64,000 nucleotides of DNA, taken from contig NZ_JAAVJI010000003.1 in assembly GCF_012033695.1 (NCBI RefSeq), positions 186,001 to 250,000 on the forward strand, read 5' to 3'. Under the pieces are notes generated by a model, which had not been told where the DNA came from, did not search any database, and worked only from the letters and a program-made list of their open reading frames with translations. Position numbers and translations under genes: made by a program. The DNA is from Pseudomonas quercus (GTDB taxonomy: Bacteria > Pseudomonadota > Gammaproteobacteria > Pseudomonadales > Pseudomonadaceae). Each line of letters starts with the position of its first letter. Position 1 is the stretch's first letter. Below are positions 51,120-59,680 of this stretch, in pieces.

Positions 51120-52784
51120 TCAGCGGTCCAGCATGGGCAGGTTCAGGCCTTGTTCGCGGGCACATTCGATGGCAATCGGGTAGCCCGCGTCGGCATGGCG
51201 CATCACGCCTGTGGCCGGGTCGTTGTGCAGTACCCGGGCAATACGCTCGGCCGCTTCGTCGGTCCCATCGCACACCACTACCATGCCGGAGTGCTGGGAA
51301 AAGCCCATGCCCACGCCACCACCATGGTGCAGGGATACCCAGGTTGCGCCGCTGGCGGTGTTAAGCAAGGCGTTGAGCAGCGGCCAGTCCGACACGGCGT
51401 CGGAGCCGTCGCGCATGGCTTCGGTTTCACGGTTGGGGCTGGCCACGGAGCCGGAGTCCAAATGATCGCGGCCAATCACAACGGGGGCGGACAGTTCGCC
51501 ACTGCGCACCATTTCGTTGAATGCCAGCCCCAGCTTGGCACGCTGCCCCAGGCCTACCCAGCAGATACGCGCTGGAAGCCCCTGGAAGGCAATGCGCTCG
51601 CGTGCCATGGTCAGCCAGTTGTGCAAATGGGCATCGTCCGGAATCAGCTCTTTTACCTTGGCGTCGGTCTTGTAGATGTCCTCGGCATCCCCTGAAAGCG
51701 CTGCCCAGCGGAAAGGCCCTACGCCCCGGCAGAACAGGGGGCGAATGTAGGCAGGCACAAAGCCTGGGAAGTCGAACGCATTGTGAACGCCCTCCTCCTT
51801 GGCCATTTGCCGAATATTGTTGCCGTAGTCGAACGTAGGCACGCCCATCTGCTGGAAAGCCAGCATGGCCTGCACGTGTTCAGCCATGGACTGGCGCGCA
51901 GCCTTTACCACCACCGCAGGCTCTTGCTGGGCACGCGTGCGGTATTCCTCCCAGGTCCAGCCCTTGGGCAGGTAACCGTTGAGTGGGTCGTGGGCGCTGG
52001 TCTGGTCGGTGACCATGTCTGGCCGTACGCCGCGGCGAACCAGCTCCGGCAGCACCTCAGCGGCGTTGCCGCACAGGGCAATGGATACCGCTCGGCCTTC
52101 GCCGGTGTAACGCTTGATGCGGGCCAGGGCGTCGACCAGGTCGTGTGCCTGCTCATCGACGTAACGGGTTTTAAGGCGGAAATCGATACGGCTCTGCTGG
52201 CACTCGATGTTCAATGAACAGGCACCTGCCAGGGTAGCGGCCAATGGCTGCGCCCCGCCCATGCCACCTAACCCGGCCGTGAGCACCCAACGGCCTGCCA
52301 GCTTGCCGTTATAGTGCTGGCGGCCCGCTTCCACGAACGTTTCGTAGGTGCCCTGTACGATGCCTTGGCTGCCAATGTAGATCCAGCTGCCGGCGGTCAT
52401 CTGGCCATACATGGCCAGGCCTTTGGCATCCAGTTCGTTGAAATGCTCCCAATTGGCCCAGTGAGGCACCAGGTTGGAGTTGGCAATCAGCACACGTGGG
52501 GCATTGGCGTGGGTTTTGAACACGCCCACAGGCTTGCCTGACTGCACCAGCAGGGTTTCATCGGCTTCAAGGTTTTTCAAACTCTCCACGATGCGGTCAT
52601 AGCACTCCCAGTTCCGCGCCGCTCGGCCAATGCCACCGTAAACCACCAACTCCTTAGGGTTCTCGGCCACTTCAGGGTCAAGGTTGTTCATCAGCATGCG
52701 CAGCGGAGCTTCAGTCAGCCAGCTTTTGGCAGTGAGCTGAGTACCACGAGGGGCACGGACATTTACGTCACGGAAGGTGGTCAT
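51120..52784 (-). CDS. hutU: Urocanate hydratase (urocanase) HutU
   Basis: Converts urocanate to imidazolonepropionate with tightly bound NAD as electrophile. 554 residues from the ATG at 52784 with a GAGGATT site; the family is about 557. Motifs: [51 protein letters not shown] (NAD loop), the conserved Cys in [13 protein letters not shown] and [15 protein letters not shown]. Under a sigma-54-type promoter and a HutC operator. First enzyme the locus can offer, since no histidase is present. Confidence 0.97.
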   Translation of the reverse strand: MTTFRDVNVRAPRGTQLTAKSWLTEAPLRMLMNNLDPEVAENPKELVVYGGIGRAARNWECYDRIVESLKNLEADETLLVQSGKPVGVFKTHANAPRVLIANSNLVPHWANWEHFNELDAKGLAMYGQMTAGSWIYIGSQGIVQGTYETFVEAGRQHYNGKLAGRWVLTAGLGGMGGAQPLAATLAGACSLNIECQQSRIDFRLKTRYVDEQAHDLVDALARIKRYTGEGRAVSIALCGNAAEVLPELVRRGVRPDMVTDQTSAHDPLNGYLPKGWTWEEYRTRAQQEPAVVVKAARQSMAEHVQAMLAFQQMGVPTFDYGNNIRQMAKEEGVHNAFDFPGFVPAYIRPLFCRGVGPFRWAALSGDAEDIYKTDAKVKELIPDDAHLHNWLTMARERIAFQGLPARICWVGLGQRAKLGLAFNEMVRSGELSAPVVIGRDHLDSGSVASPNRETEAMRDGSDAVSDWPLLNALLNTASGATWVSLHHGGGVGMGFSQHSGMVVVCDGTDEAAERIARVLHNDPATGVMRHADAGYPIAIECAREQGLNLPMLDR

Positions 52785-52831
52785 GGGTAATCCTCTGAGC
52801 TGAGCGGGTGTTTCGTCCGCACACATATTTA

Positions 52832-52845
52832 CTTGTATGTACAAG
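52832..52845. promoter_or_regulatory. HutC operator upstream of hutU
   Basis: CTTGTA-TG-TACAAG, perfect 6-bp arms. It matches the HutC site described for Pseudomonas hut promoters. It lies just downstream of the sigma-54 element, over the expected transcription start, so bound HutC should block hutU transcription until urocanate releases it. Confidence 0.85.
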
Positions 52846-52850
52846 CATAT

Positions 52851-52865
52851 GCAATCCAGAGGCCA
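52851..52865 (-). promoter_or_regulatory. Sigma-54-type promoter of hutU
   Basis: Reading the minus strand, TGGCCT-CTGGA-TTGC keeps the -24 GG and -12 GC with exact spacing (consensus TGGCAC-N5-TTGC). RpoN with CbrB or NtrC is known to drive hutU in P. fluorescens. The rest of 52785-52970 shows no sigma-70 promoter I trust. Confidence 0.7.
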
Positions 52866-52970
52866 GCTTCATGGGCTACTGTTTTTACAAGGAGCCCGAG
52901 AAAACCTGACGGCTGATACGCACTGAAACAGCGCAAATGGGAGGGCCAACGCACCTGCCCGGTACGCCCT

Positions 52971-53522
52971 TCACCGAGGCATAAGGGTGATATGGCAAGC
53001 GTGGCCTGTGACCTGGGCGCAGGTGTGGGGTGGCAATACCAAGGCGTCGTAGCGCTCCAGCTGCCAAGTGCTGCCTGCTACCACCACTTGAACGCTGTCT
53101 TGTGCGGCGAAGACAACCTGAGTGGCCGGGGTGGCATCGACCAGGTGAGTAGCGCTTATCCACTTCAGTACGGCCTGATAACGGGCAGGCGAGTAGATCA
53201 GGTTGAAGTCCCTGATGGGGCCATCAACCAAGGTGCAGCTCACATGGCTGGCGCCGGAAAAGGCAAAGGGCTGAAACGCCTGCAGCGGCGCGGTATCCAG
53301 GCCATCGACCGTCAGCACCATGCCTTGGCCCTCTAGCACGGTGATCACCCGTTCATAGCCTGCGAAGGCTGAAAAGGGCCCAGGCTCGGCAATGTCTGCA
53401 ATGGACAGGCGCCAGCCAAACCCATCCGGGCCATCACCTTCGTCCCGGCAAAGTTCTACCGTGCTGCCGCCGCCGTTTTTCCAGGGCGTACGTTTGTGGT
53501 CGCACGCACGCACTACCTTCAC
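52971..53522 (-). CDS. hutD: HutD-family cupin protein
   Basis: 183 residues from the GTG at 53522, which overlaps the hutC stop (GTGA). Begins KVVRACDHKRTPWKNGGGST, and RLSIADIAEPGPFSAFAGYE and ITVLEGQGMVLTVDG show the bicupin HutD fold. In P. fluorescens HutD limits hut expression and affects fitness, perhaps by binding formylglutamate; the mechanism is not settled. A longer frame upstream is not conserved. Confidence 0.88.
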   Translation of the reverse strand: MKVVRACDHKRTPWKNGGGSTVELCRDEGDGPDGFGWRLSIADIAEPGPFSAFAGYERVITVLEGQGMVLTVDGLDTAPLQAFQPFAFSGASHVSCTLVDGPIRDFNLIYSPARYQAVLKWISATHLVDATPATQVVFAAQDSVQVVVAGSTWQLERYDALVLPPHTCAQVTGHACHITLMPR

Positions 53523-54262
53523 TTGCTGAAGCGCCCTTCCAAGCGGTGGCGGGAGCCTGGGTGGATCAGCCGCGCCGCAGTGACGGCCTCGCGGCCCGAC
53601 CAGGTACGCCGCCGAATCAGCAGGCACGGTTCGCTAGGCTCGATCTGCAGCCACAGGCAGGCCTGTTCGTCCGCGAGAATGGCCTCTACCACATGCTCGC
53701 CCTCAGTGAGGGGCGCCACACGGCTCAGGTAGGCATAAGGGGTTTCGAGGGTGAAATCCTGCTGAAGGTAGTCGGGCGCTACCTGCGCATTCACGTAACG
53801 GTCTTCGATCTGCACGGGGATATCGTTCTCGTAATGCACGATGATCGAATGAAAGATGCGCTGGCCTTCGCGCACGTCCAGGGCAGCCGCACGCATGGCG
53901 CCCGCCACTTCCTCGACCAGCCGAATCACCTGGCAATGGTGCCGATGGCCCCGCGCCGCGACCTCATCAGCGATGTTATTGACCTCAAACAGCGCCGACT
54001 GCGTCTTGGGCTCGGCCACAAATGTTCCGACCCCTTGCATGCGCACCAACAGGCCTTCGGCCGTCAGCTCGCGCAATGCACGGTTGATGGTCATGCGGCT
54101 GAACCCCAATTGGCTCACCAGCTCGCTTTCCGAAGGCACTCGAAAATGGGGGGGCCAGCTGCCAGCCTGGATCTGTTGGGCAATCATCTGCTTGACCCGC
54201 GCATACAGCGGCGCCGGGCTCTCGCCCAACTGGTCAGCTAGAGAGGAAACAACGGGCGGCAT
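53519..54262 (-). CDS. hutC: Histidine utilisation repressor HutC
   Basis: GntR/HutC-family repressor that releases DNA when urocanate binds. 247 residues from the ATG at 54262; a GTG two codons upstream (54268) is also possible. N-terminal winged helix (APLYARVKQMIAQQIQAGSW; SESELVSQLGFSRMTINRAL) and a C-terminal UTRA effector domain (FEVNNIADEVAARGHRHHCQ on). Operator sites in front of hutU and hutF and between hutC and hutF suggest it also controls itself. Confidence 0.94.
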   Translation of the reverse strand: MPPVVSSLADQLGESPAPLYARVKQMIAQQIQAGSWPPHFRVPSESELVSQLGFSRMTINRALRELTAEGLLVRMQGVGTFVAEPKTQSALFEVNNIADEVAARGHRHHCQVIRLVEEVAGAMRAAALDVREGQRIFHSIIVHYENDIPVQIEDRYVNAQVAPDYLQQDFTLETPYAYLSRVAPLTEGEHVVEAILADEQACLWLQIEPSEPCLLIRRRTWSGREAVTAARLIHPGSRHRLEGRFSK

Positions 54263-54332
54263 TGGCACAAAAGGCCCCTGTGGGTAGTGAACGGACTATA
54301 GCTTGCCGCAGTTTACCCGGCCCGCAAACAGC

Positions 54333-54348
54333 TGTATATGTATATACA
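54333..54348. promoter_or_regulatory. HutC-type operators between hutC and hutF
   Basis: TGTATATG overlaps the palindrome TGTATATACA (54339-54348), just before the hutF start and 70 bases from hutC. Same core TGTA-N2-TACA as at hutU. Likely to control both divergent genes. Confidence 0.7.
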
Positions 54349-54371
54349 ACCATGTTTTCAGAGGCTTCTGT

Positions 54372-55736
54372 ATGCCCGCTTACTTTGCTGATCGTGCGCT
54401 GTTACCCGATGGCTGGGCCTCACACGTGCGTGTAAGTGTGGATGTTCAGGGCGTAATCACTCACGTGCAGGCCAATGCGTCGCCAGAAGGTGCTGAACCC
54501 TTGAACGGGCCACTGCTGCCTGGCATGCCTAACCTGCATTCCCATGCCTTCCAACGGGTAATGGCAGGCTTGGCCGAAGTGACCGGCAACCCCAATGACA
54601 GCTTCTGGACCTGGCGTGACCTGATGTACCGGCTGGTGGCACGGGTAACCCCGGATGACCTTGAGGTGATTGCACGCCAGCTGTATATCGAAATGCTCAA
54701 GGCCGGCTATACGTCTGTGGCGGAGTTTCACTACCTTCACCACGCTACCGATGGCATGGCCTATGGCAACCCGGCGGAAATGGCCCTGCGCATCAGCCAC
54801 GCCGCTGCCAGTGCCGGTATCGGCCTTACGCTGCTACCTGTGCTCTACAGCCATAGCGGGTTCGGCGCCCAGGCGCCTATGGAAGGCCAGCGTCGGTTTA
54901 TCCATGGCACCGAGGCCTACCTGTCGCTGCATCAACAGCTGTCTACACACCTGGCCACCCAACCTGCACAGCAGCTCGGCGTATGCTTCCACTCGTTGCG
55001 CGCAGTCACGCCTGAGCAGATCAGCGACGTACTGGCGGCCAGCGCTGGGGCTGGGCCGATCCATATCCACATCGCCGAGCAGCAGAAAGAAGTAAACGAC
55101 TGCCTAGCCTGGAGCGCACAGCGCCCTCTGCAATGGCTGTTCAACCATGTAGCGGTGGATGAGCGCTGGTGCCTGGTGCATGCCACCCATGCCAACGCCG
55201 ATGAGGTTCAACGCATGGCCGCCAGCGGTGCTGTGGCTGGACTGTGCCTGACAACCGAGGCCAACCTGGGCGATGGCCTGTTTCCTGCGGTGGATTACCT
55301 GGCAGCCGGAGGGCGTTGGGGCATTGGTTCGGACAGCCACGTGTCGTTGAGTGTGGTGGAAGAACTTCGCTGGCTCGAATATGGCCAGCGGTTGCGCGAC
55401 CAGCGCCGTAACCGGTTGCATACCGCCCAAACGCCGCAGGTGGGGCAAACCCTGTACCAGGGCGCATTGGCGGGCGGGGCTCAGGCGCTAGGGCAGCCGG
55501 TCGGGCGCCTGGAGGCCGGTAGGCGAGCCGATTGGCTGGTACTGGATGGGGCGGACCCCTACCTGGCAATTATCGACAACAGTGCCCTGCTCAGCCGGTG
55601 GCTGTTTGCAGGCAATGACCGTCAGGTAAAGGACGTGATGGTGCGTGGGCATTGGGTGGTACGCGATGGCCACCACGCCAGCGAGGCTGAAAGCCGCCTC
55701 GCCTTTACCCAAGTGCTGCGTAGCTTGCTGAGGTAG
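54372..55736 (+). CDS. hutF: Formimidoylglutamate deiminase HutF
   Basis: Hydrolyses formimidoylglutamate to formylglutamate and ammonia, the first half of the two-step ending that HutG completes. 454 residues from the ATG at 54372. Metal motif MPNLHSHAFQRVMAG (about 55-69), FHYLHHATDG, HIHIAEQQKEVNDC, LVHATHANADEVQRM and GSDSHVSLSVVEELRWLEYG. Divergent from hutC with an operator in front. Confidence 0.96.
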   Translation: MPAYFADRALLPDGWASHVRVSVDVQGVITHVQANASPEGAEPLNGPLLPGMPNLHSHAFQRVMAGLAEVTGNPNDSFWTWRDLMYRLVARVTPDDLEVIARQLYIEMLKAGYTSVAEFHYLHHATDGMAYGNPAEMALRISHAAASAGIGLTLLPVLYSHSGFGAQAPMEGQRRFIHGTEAYLSLHQQLSTHLATQPAQQLGVCFHSLRAVTPEQISDVLAASAGAGPIHIHIAEQQKEVNDCLAWSAQRPLQWLFNHVAVDERWCLVHATHANADEVQRMAASGAVAGLCLTTEANLGDGLFPAVDYLAAGGRWGIGSDSHVSLSVVEELRWLEYGQRLRDQRRNRLHTAQTPQVGQTLYQGALAGGAQALGQPVGRLEAGRRADWLVLDGADPYLAIIDNSALLSRWLFAGNDRQVKDVMVRGHWVVRDGHHASEAESRLAFTQVLRSLLR

Positions 55737-55748
55737 CCTGCCCCTGCC

Positions 55749-56336
55749 TTAGTCTGCAGAACGCCAGATAAGGCGCGAGGTATCGAACCCCTGTTGCTGG
55801 GCTCGGGACACCATCTGCTCCTTCACACTTTCGCTGACATCAGGCGTGCGCGACATCAGCCACAGGAACTTGCGATCCGGGGTGCCGACGATGACTTGGT
55901 TATAGCCGCTGTCCAGGTCGATGATCCAGTAATCCCCTTTGGTCAGGCCAGGGGCGATTTTCGAAAACCAGTTATCGAACACAACCCATAGCTTGTCTGT
56001 TTCTCCGGCCACTTGCTGGGTCGCCGTGCCATGGGCCTCCTCCCAGGTACCGTCGGCGGTCTTGCAGCGGTTGAGCACGTCGACCGTGCCGTCGGGCTTG
56101 ACCCCGTAGTGCGCTTCAGACTGTACGCAGTTGCGCTGGAAGAACATCGGCAGGCGCGCCAGCTCATACCAAGTGCCTTGGTAACGCTTGAGGTCCACCT
56201 TGCCAGCCGTCTTGGGCGCGACTTCGCGGGTACCTGAGGTACTGCACGCCGCTAACACACCTGCACATACCGCAAGGGCCAACAGCACCTTGCCCGGGGA
56301 CCAGAAGCGGGATTTCCCGTTATTTGCCATGTTCAC
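55749..56336 (-). CDS. blc: Outer-membrane lipocalin Blc
   Basis: Bacterial lipocalin thought to bind lysophospholipids. 195 residues. Lipobox VLAAC (Cys about 31) after a signal peptide. Lipocalin motif 1 RYQGTWYELARLPMFFQRNC, a second conserved region WVVFDNWFSKIAPGLTKGDY, and motif 3 'FLWLMSRTPDVSESVKEQMV'. The start could also be the ATG two codons in. Convergent with hutF, 12 bases apart. Confidence 0.92.
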   Translation of the reverse strand: MNMANNGKSRFWSPGKVLLALAVCAGVLAACSTSGTREVAPKTAGKVDLKRYQGTWYELARLPMFFQRNCVQSEAHYGVKPDGTVDVLNRCKTADGTWEEAHGTATQQVAGETDKLWVVFDNWFSKIAPGLTKGDYWIIDLDSGYNQVIVGTPDRKFLWLMSRTPDVSESVKEQMVSRAQQQGFDTSRLIWRSAD

Positions 56337-56358
56337 GTACTCCTGTGTTCAAGCGTGT

Positions 56359-56577
56359 TCAGTCATCTGACGCAGAAGGTTCAAGTGCTTGCACGCGGTG
56401 CTCCAGCGCCAGGCGCAACGGCGGATCTATCACACCGGCATCATAGAGTGCCGCGATGTAGCCCAGCGCCATGCCCGTCATCAATACCGTTTCAGGGCCT
56501 TTGTCAGCGTGGCTGATAGCAGCCATGCGCCGGTCGATGGCGCGCCCGATTTTTTCAGGAAGGTCCTGTTCAGTCAT
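56359..56577 (-). CDS. Conserved small protein of unknown function
   Basis: 72 residues, MTEQDLPEKIGRAIDRRMAA and on, mostly helical with no membrane segment and no cysteine. I do not recognise a functional family. It lies upstream of blc on the same strand with a 22-base gap, and appears co-oriented with it. Codon use and compactness look genuine. No function proposed. Confidence 0.6.
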   Translation of the reverse strand: MTEQDLPEKIGRAIDRRMAAISHADKGPETVLMTGMALGYIAALYDAGVIDPPLRLALEHRVQALEPSASDD

Positions 56578-56706
56578 TGCCTGCCCTGCAGTGGTTAAGG
56601 AGGTCGGCGTTGGACGGTAGGTTCGAAAAGAGGTTCAGGTGATATCCTGCTGGAACATAACGCCTTCTGGCTGTCCAATCCTCTCCCGCACTCGCCCTGG
56701 CCCTCT

Positions 56707-58257
56707 ATGCAAGACCGTTCTAGCGACGAAATCATCCGCAGTGCCCTCCAGGCGTCGCATACCCGTTTACGCAGGCAGCATGAGCTGTGCGTGCAGTTCG
56801 GCGTGAACTCGCTGCAGGCGACGAACCTGCTGCATCTGCAAACCCAGGCCTGCGCAGTCGTCGCCAAAGGCATGGGCACGGCATACGCGAAGGTGTTGAA
56901 GTACCAGAAGGCCGAAGGCCGCCTTGTGCTTGAAAGCGGCGTTGGCTGGGCCCCCACAGACATTGGCACCGCTACCCTGGGCGCGGACGATAGCAGCCCG
57001 GCTGGCTATGCCCACATGATGGACCGGCCGGTGATTTCCAACCACCTGGGCCAGGAGCTGCGATTCCGTACACCCGAGCTTCTGAAAAGATATGGCATCG
57101 AGCGGGCCATTAACGTGCCGATTCGTGGTACTGGCTCACCTATGGGCGTGCTGGAAGCCGATAGCCCGGATGGCGACGACTTCATTGAAACCGACCTGGT
57201 ATTCATGCAAGGCATTGCCAATATCATTGCCATGACTGCTGAGCGCCTGGCCTTCCAGGTAGAACAGCAGGACCCAGCGCCCTACTCCGAGAGCGTGCTT
57301 AATGCCAGCCCGGACTGTGTGAAGATCATCTCAACAGACGGGCGCATCGAATTTTTCAACGAAACCGGCTTGTGCCAGATGGGCCTGCCTAGCCTGGATG
57401 CTGTGAAAGGTAACCGGTGGGAAACGTTGTGGCCTGAGCAGTCCAAGGCACAGGTTGAACAGGCCATTCGCGATGCCGCTCAAGGCCACGCTTACCGCTT
57501 TGAGTCCTTCTGCCCCACGGCTGCTGGGGAGCCGCGCTGGTGGGATGTCACGGTAGCGCCTATCAAGAACAGTGAGCAGCAGGTTGAAAAACTGATCGTC
57601 GTCTCACGTGACATCAGCGAGCGGTACCATCAGGAAGTAAAGCTCAAGGCGCTCATTGATGCGCAAAGCGTGCAGATCGATCAAAACCAGCTGATGATCG
57701 AAGAAATCCATCATCGCGTGAAAAACAGCCTGCACCTGGTCAACGCCATGCTGATGTTGCAGGCCAACATCGCGACCGAAGAAGTGGTGAAGGTCCAGTT
57801 GCAGACGGCCGCCAACCGGGTGCTCACGGTGGCATCGGTACACGAGCGCTTGTACCGCTCCCTCGATACCAAGATTTCCGACCCTAGGGAATTCCTGCAA
57901 TTGCTGTTGCAGGATCTCGGCGAAGCCTTTGGTGACCGGGAAATTGCCCTGCAGGCCGAACCGTTGGCCGTGGCCGCCGAGCGCTTAGCCCCTTTGGGCT
58001 TCGTGACCTCCGAGCTGGTTATAAACGCGCTCAAATATGGCAAGGGCAAAGTCACCATCACACTGGCAAGGCAGGATGGCCATGCGGTGGTCACGGTGGT
58101 CGACCAAGGCGACGGCTTCCCGGACTCATACCCCAAACCTAGCGGTACAGGCCTGGGCATGCGCCTGGTGAAAAGCTATTCAGGCTTTGGCAGCGAAGCC
58201 ATTACCGTGGACCGCAGCGCCCCCACCAGCACCATCCATGTGAGGTTTCGCTTGTGA
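56707..58257 (+). CDS. Orphan sensor histidine kinase with GAF and PAS domains
   Basis: 516-residue protein with no membrane helix, so cytosolic. A GAF domain (about 35-180: PVISNHLGQELRFRTPELLK; NVPIRGTGSPMGVLEADSPD) is followed by a PAS domain (about 195-310: SVLNASPDCVKIISTDGRIE) and a C-terminal kinase core of the HisKA_2 type with EIHHRVKNSLHLVNAMLMLQ (His335-His336), an N box SELVINALKYGKGK and a G box SGTGLGMRLVKSY. This kinase class often serves general stress or light pathways in other bacteria. No response regulator or sigma-factor partner gene lies beside it, and its GAF lacks an obvious bilin Cys. Ligand and partner unknown. The ATG at 56707 fits. Confidence 0.88.
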   Translation: MQDRSSDEIIRSALQASHTRLRRQHELCVQFGVNSLQATNLLHLQTQACAVVAKGMGTAYAKVLKYQKAEGRLVLESGVGWAPTDIGTATLGADDSSPAGYAHMMDRPVISNHLGQELRFRTPELLKRYGIERAINVPIRGTGSPMGVLEADSPDGDDFIETDLVFMQGIANIIAMTAERLAFQVEQQDPAPYSESVLNASPDCVKIISTDGRIEFFNETGLCQMGLPSLDAVKGNRWETLWPEQSKAQVEQAIRDAAQGHAYRFESFCPTAAGEPRWWDVTVAPIKNSEQQVEKLIVVSRDISERYHQEVKLKALIDAQSVQIDQNQLMIEEIHHRVKNSLHLVNAMLMLQANIATEEVVKVQLQTAANRVLTVASVHERLYRSLDTKISDPREFLQLLLQDLGEAFGDREIALQAEPLAVAAERLAPLGFVTSELVINALKYGKGKVTITLARQDGHAVVTVVDQGDGFPDSYPKPSGTGLGMRLVKSYSGFGSEAITVDRSAPTSTIHVRFRL

Positions 58258-58325
58258 CCGTGTGAACCACCATGCCCCCGTGGTTGCACTCAATTGCTTA
58301 GCGATGCCTGGAAGGCTGCGGGCAT

Positions 58326-58364
58326 AAAAAATCCGATACCAGCAGGCTGATATCGGATTTTCCA
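58326..58364. terminator. Terminator between kinase gene and fbp
   Basis: AAAAATCCGATA, 12-base loop region, TATCGGATTTTCC: 9-10-bp stem with A and T flanks between convergent genes, so it can act on both strands. Confidence 0.8.
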
Positions 58365-58441
58365 GAAAACCAAGCTTCGGCACAAAGGCTTAGGTAAACG
58401 GTATTAGCCTCTTGGGCAACCCTGTACCGTACGCCGTGCGC

Positions 58442-59449
58442 TTACTGGTGGTAGCCAGTCACGCGCTTCACTTCTTCCTTGGACCCCAGGAACACTGCGA
58501 CACGCTGGTGCAGGCCATCGGGCTGGATGTCGAGAATGCGCTGGTGCCCGTCCGTTGAAGCGCCCCCAGCCTGCTCGATCAGGAACGACATCGGGTTGGC
58601 CTCGTACATCAGCCGCAACTTGCCTGGCTTGGAAGGCTCGCGGGAATCGCGGGGGTACATGAAGATGCCGCCGCGGGTAAGAATACGGTGCACGTCAGCC
58701 ACCATGGCGGCGACCCAACGCATGTTGTAATCCTTGCCCAGCGCGCCGTCCTTGCCTGCCAGCAACTCGTCCACATAGCGTTTGACTGGGGCTTCCCAGT
58801 GGCGCTGGTTGGACATGTTGATGGCGAACTCGGCGGTGGTTTCCGGCACCTGAATGTTCTCATGGGTGAGCACGAAGCTGCCCAGTTCACGGTCCAGGGT
58901 AAAGCCGATCACGCCATTGCCCAGCGTCAGCACCAGCATGGTTTGCGGGCCGTAGATGGCATAGCCAGCGGCGACCTGCTTGGTACCAGGCTGCAGGAAG
59001 GCCTGCTCGCTGAGGGCATCGTTCTGGCTCAGGTACTGATCCGGGCACCGCAATACCGAGAAGATGGTGCCAACCGATACGTTCACGTCAATGTTCGAGG
59101 AACCGTCCAGTGGGTCGAAAACCAGCAGGTAGGCGCCCTTGGGGTACTTGCCCGGGATCTGGTAGGCGTTGTCCATTTCTTCCGACGCCATGCCAGCCAG
59201 GTGGCCGCCCCATTCGTTGGCTTCTAGCAGAATTTCGTTGGAGAGCACATCCAGCTTCTTCTGGACTTCGCCCTGCACGTTTTCGGTCCCCATGCTGCCC
59301 AACACGCCACCTAAGGCGCCTTTCTGTACCTGATGGGCGATGGCCTTGCACGCACGAGCAACGACCTCGATAAGGAAGCGCAGGTCGGCAGGGGTATTGT
59401 TGCTGCGCGTCTGCTCGATCAGGTAGCGACTCAGGGTAACGGGCGACAT
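58442..59449 (-). CDS. fbp: Fructose-1,6-bisphosphatase class I
   Basis: Gluconeogenic hydrolysis of fructose-1,6-bisphosphate. 335 residues from the ATG at 59449 ([16 protein letters not shown]); a TTG two codons upstream is also in frame. Diagnostic loop [20 protein letters not shown] (about 114-133) with metal-binding Asp residues, upstream GMASEEMD, and '[19 protein letters not shown]'. Needed for growth on organic acids, the usual diet of pseudomonads. Confidence 0.97.
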   Translation of the reverse strand: MSPVTLSRYLIEQTRSNNTPADLRFLIEVVARACKAIAHQVQKGALGGVLGSMGTENVQGEVQKKLDVLSNEILLEANEWGGHLAGMASEEMDNAYQIPGKYPKGAYLLVFDPLDGSSNIDVNVSVGTIFSVLRCPDQYLSQNDALSEQAFLQPGTKQVAAGYAIYGPQTMLVLTLGNGVIGFTLDRELGSFVLTHENIQVPETTAEFAINMSNQRHWEAPVKRYVDELLAGKDGALGKDYNMRWVAAMVADVHRILTRGGIFMYPRDSREPSKPGKLRLMYEANPMSFLIEQAGGASTDGHQRILDIQPDGLHQRVAVFLGSKEEVKRVTGYHQ

Positions 59450-59624
59450 GGACAAGCTCCGGTTCCAGGGAGGGGGATAAAACCCGCGCAGTCTACAGGG
59501 CGAACATGAACCAGGGCTATGTACGGAATATAACTACATACCGTCCCTAGTGCATGCGCCATGGGCGCGACTGCTATCGGACCCTCGCAAGGCAGCCGAG
59601 TTCAGCAGGCCTTTAGTGTTGACA

Positions 59625-59646
59625 CCAAGCCTTGTACAAGGCTTGG
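59625..59646. terminator. Hairpin after glgP
   Basis: CCAAGCCTTG-TA-CAAGGCTTGG, a perfect palindrome 35 bases past the glgP stop, without a clear T-run on the minus strand. Possible terminator or stabilising hairpin. Nothing else is visible in 59450-59680. Confidence 0.5.
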
Positions 59647-59680
59647 CGTCATGGGGGTGCCTTTGGAAACCGATGTGCTG

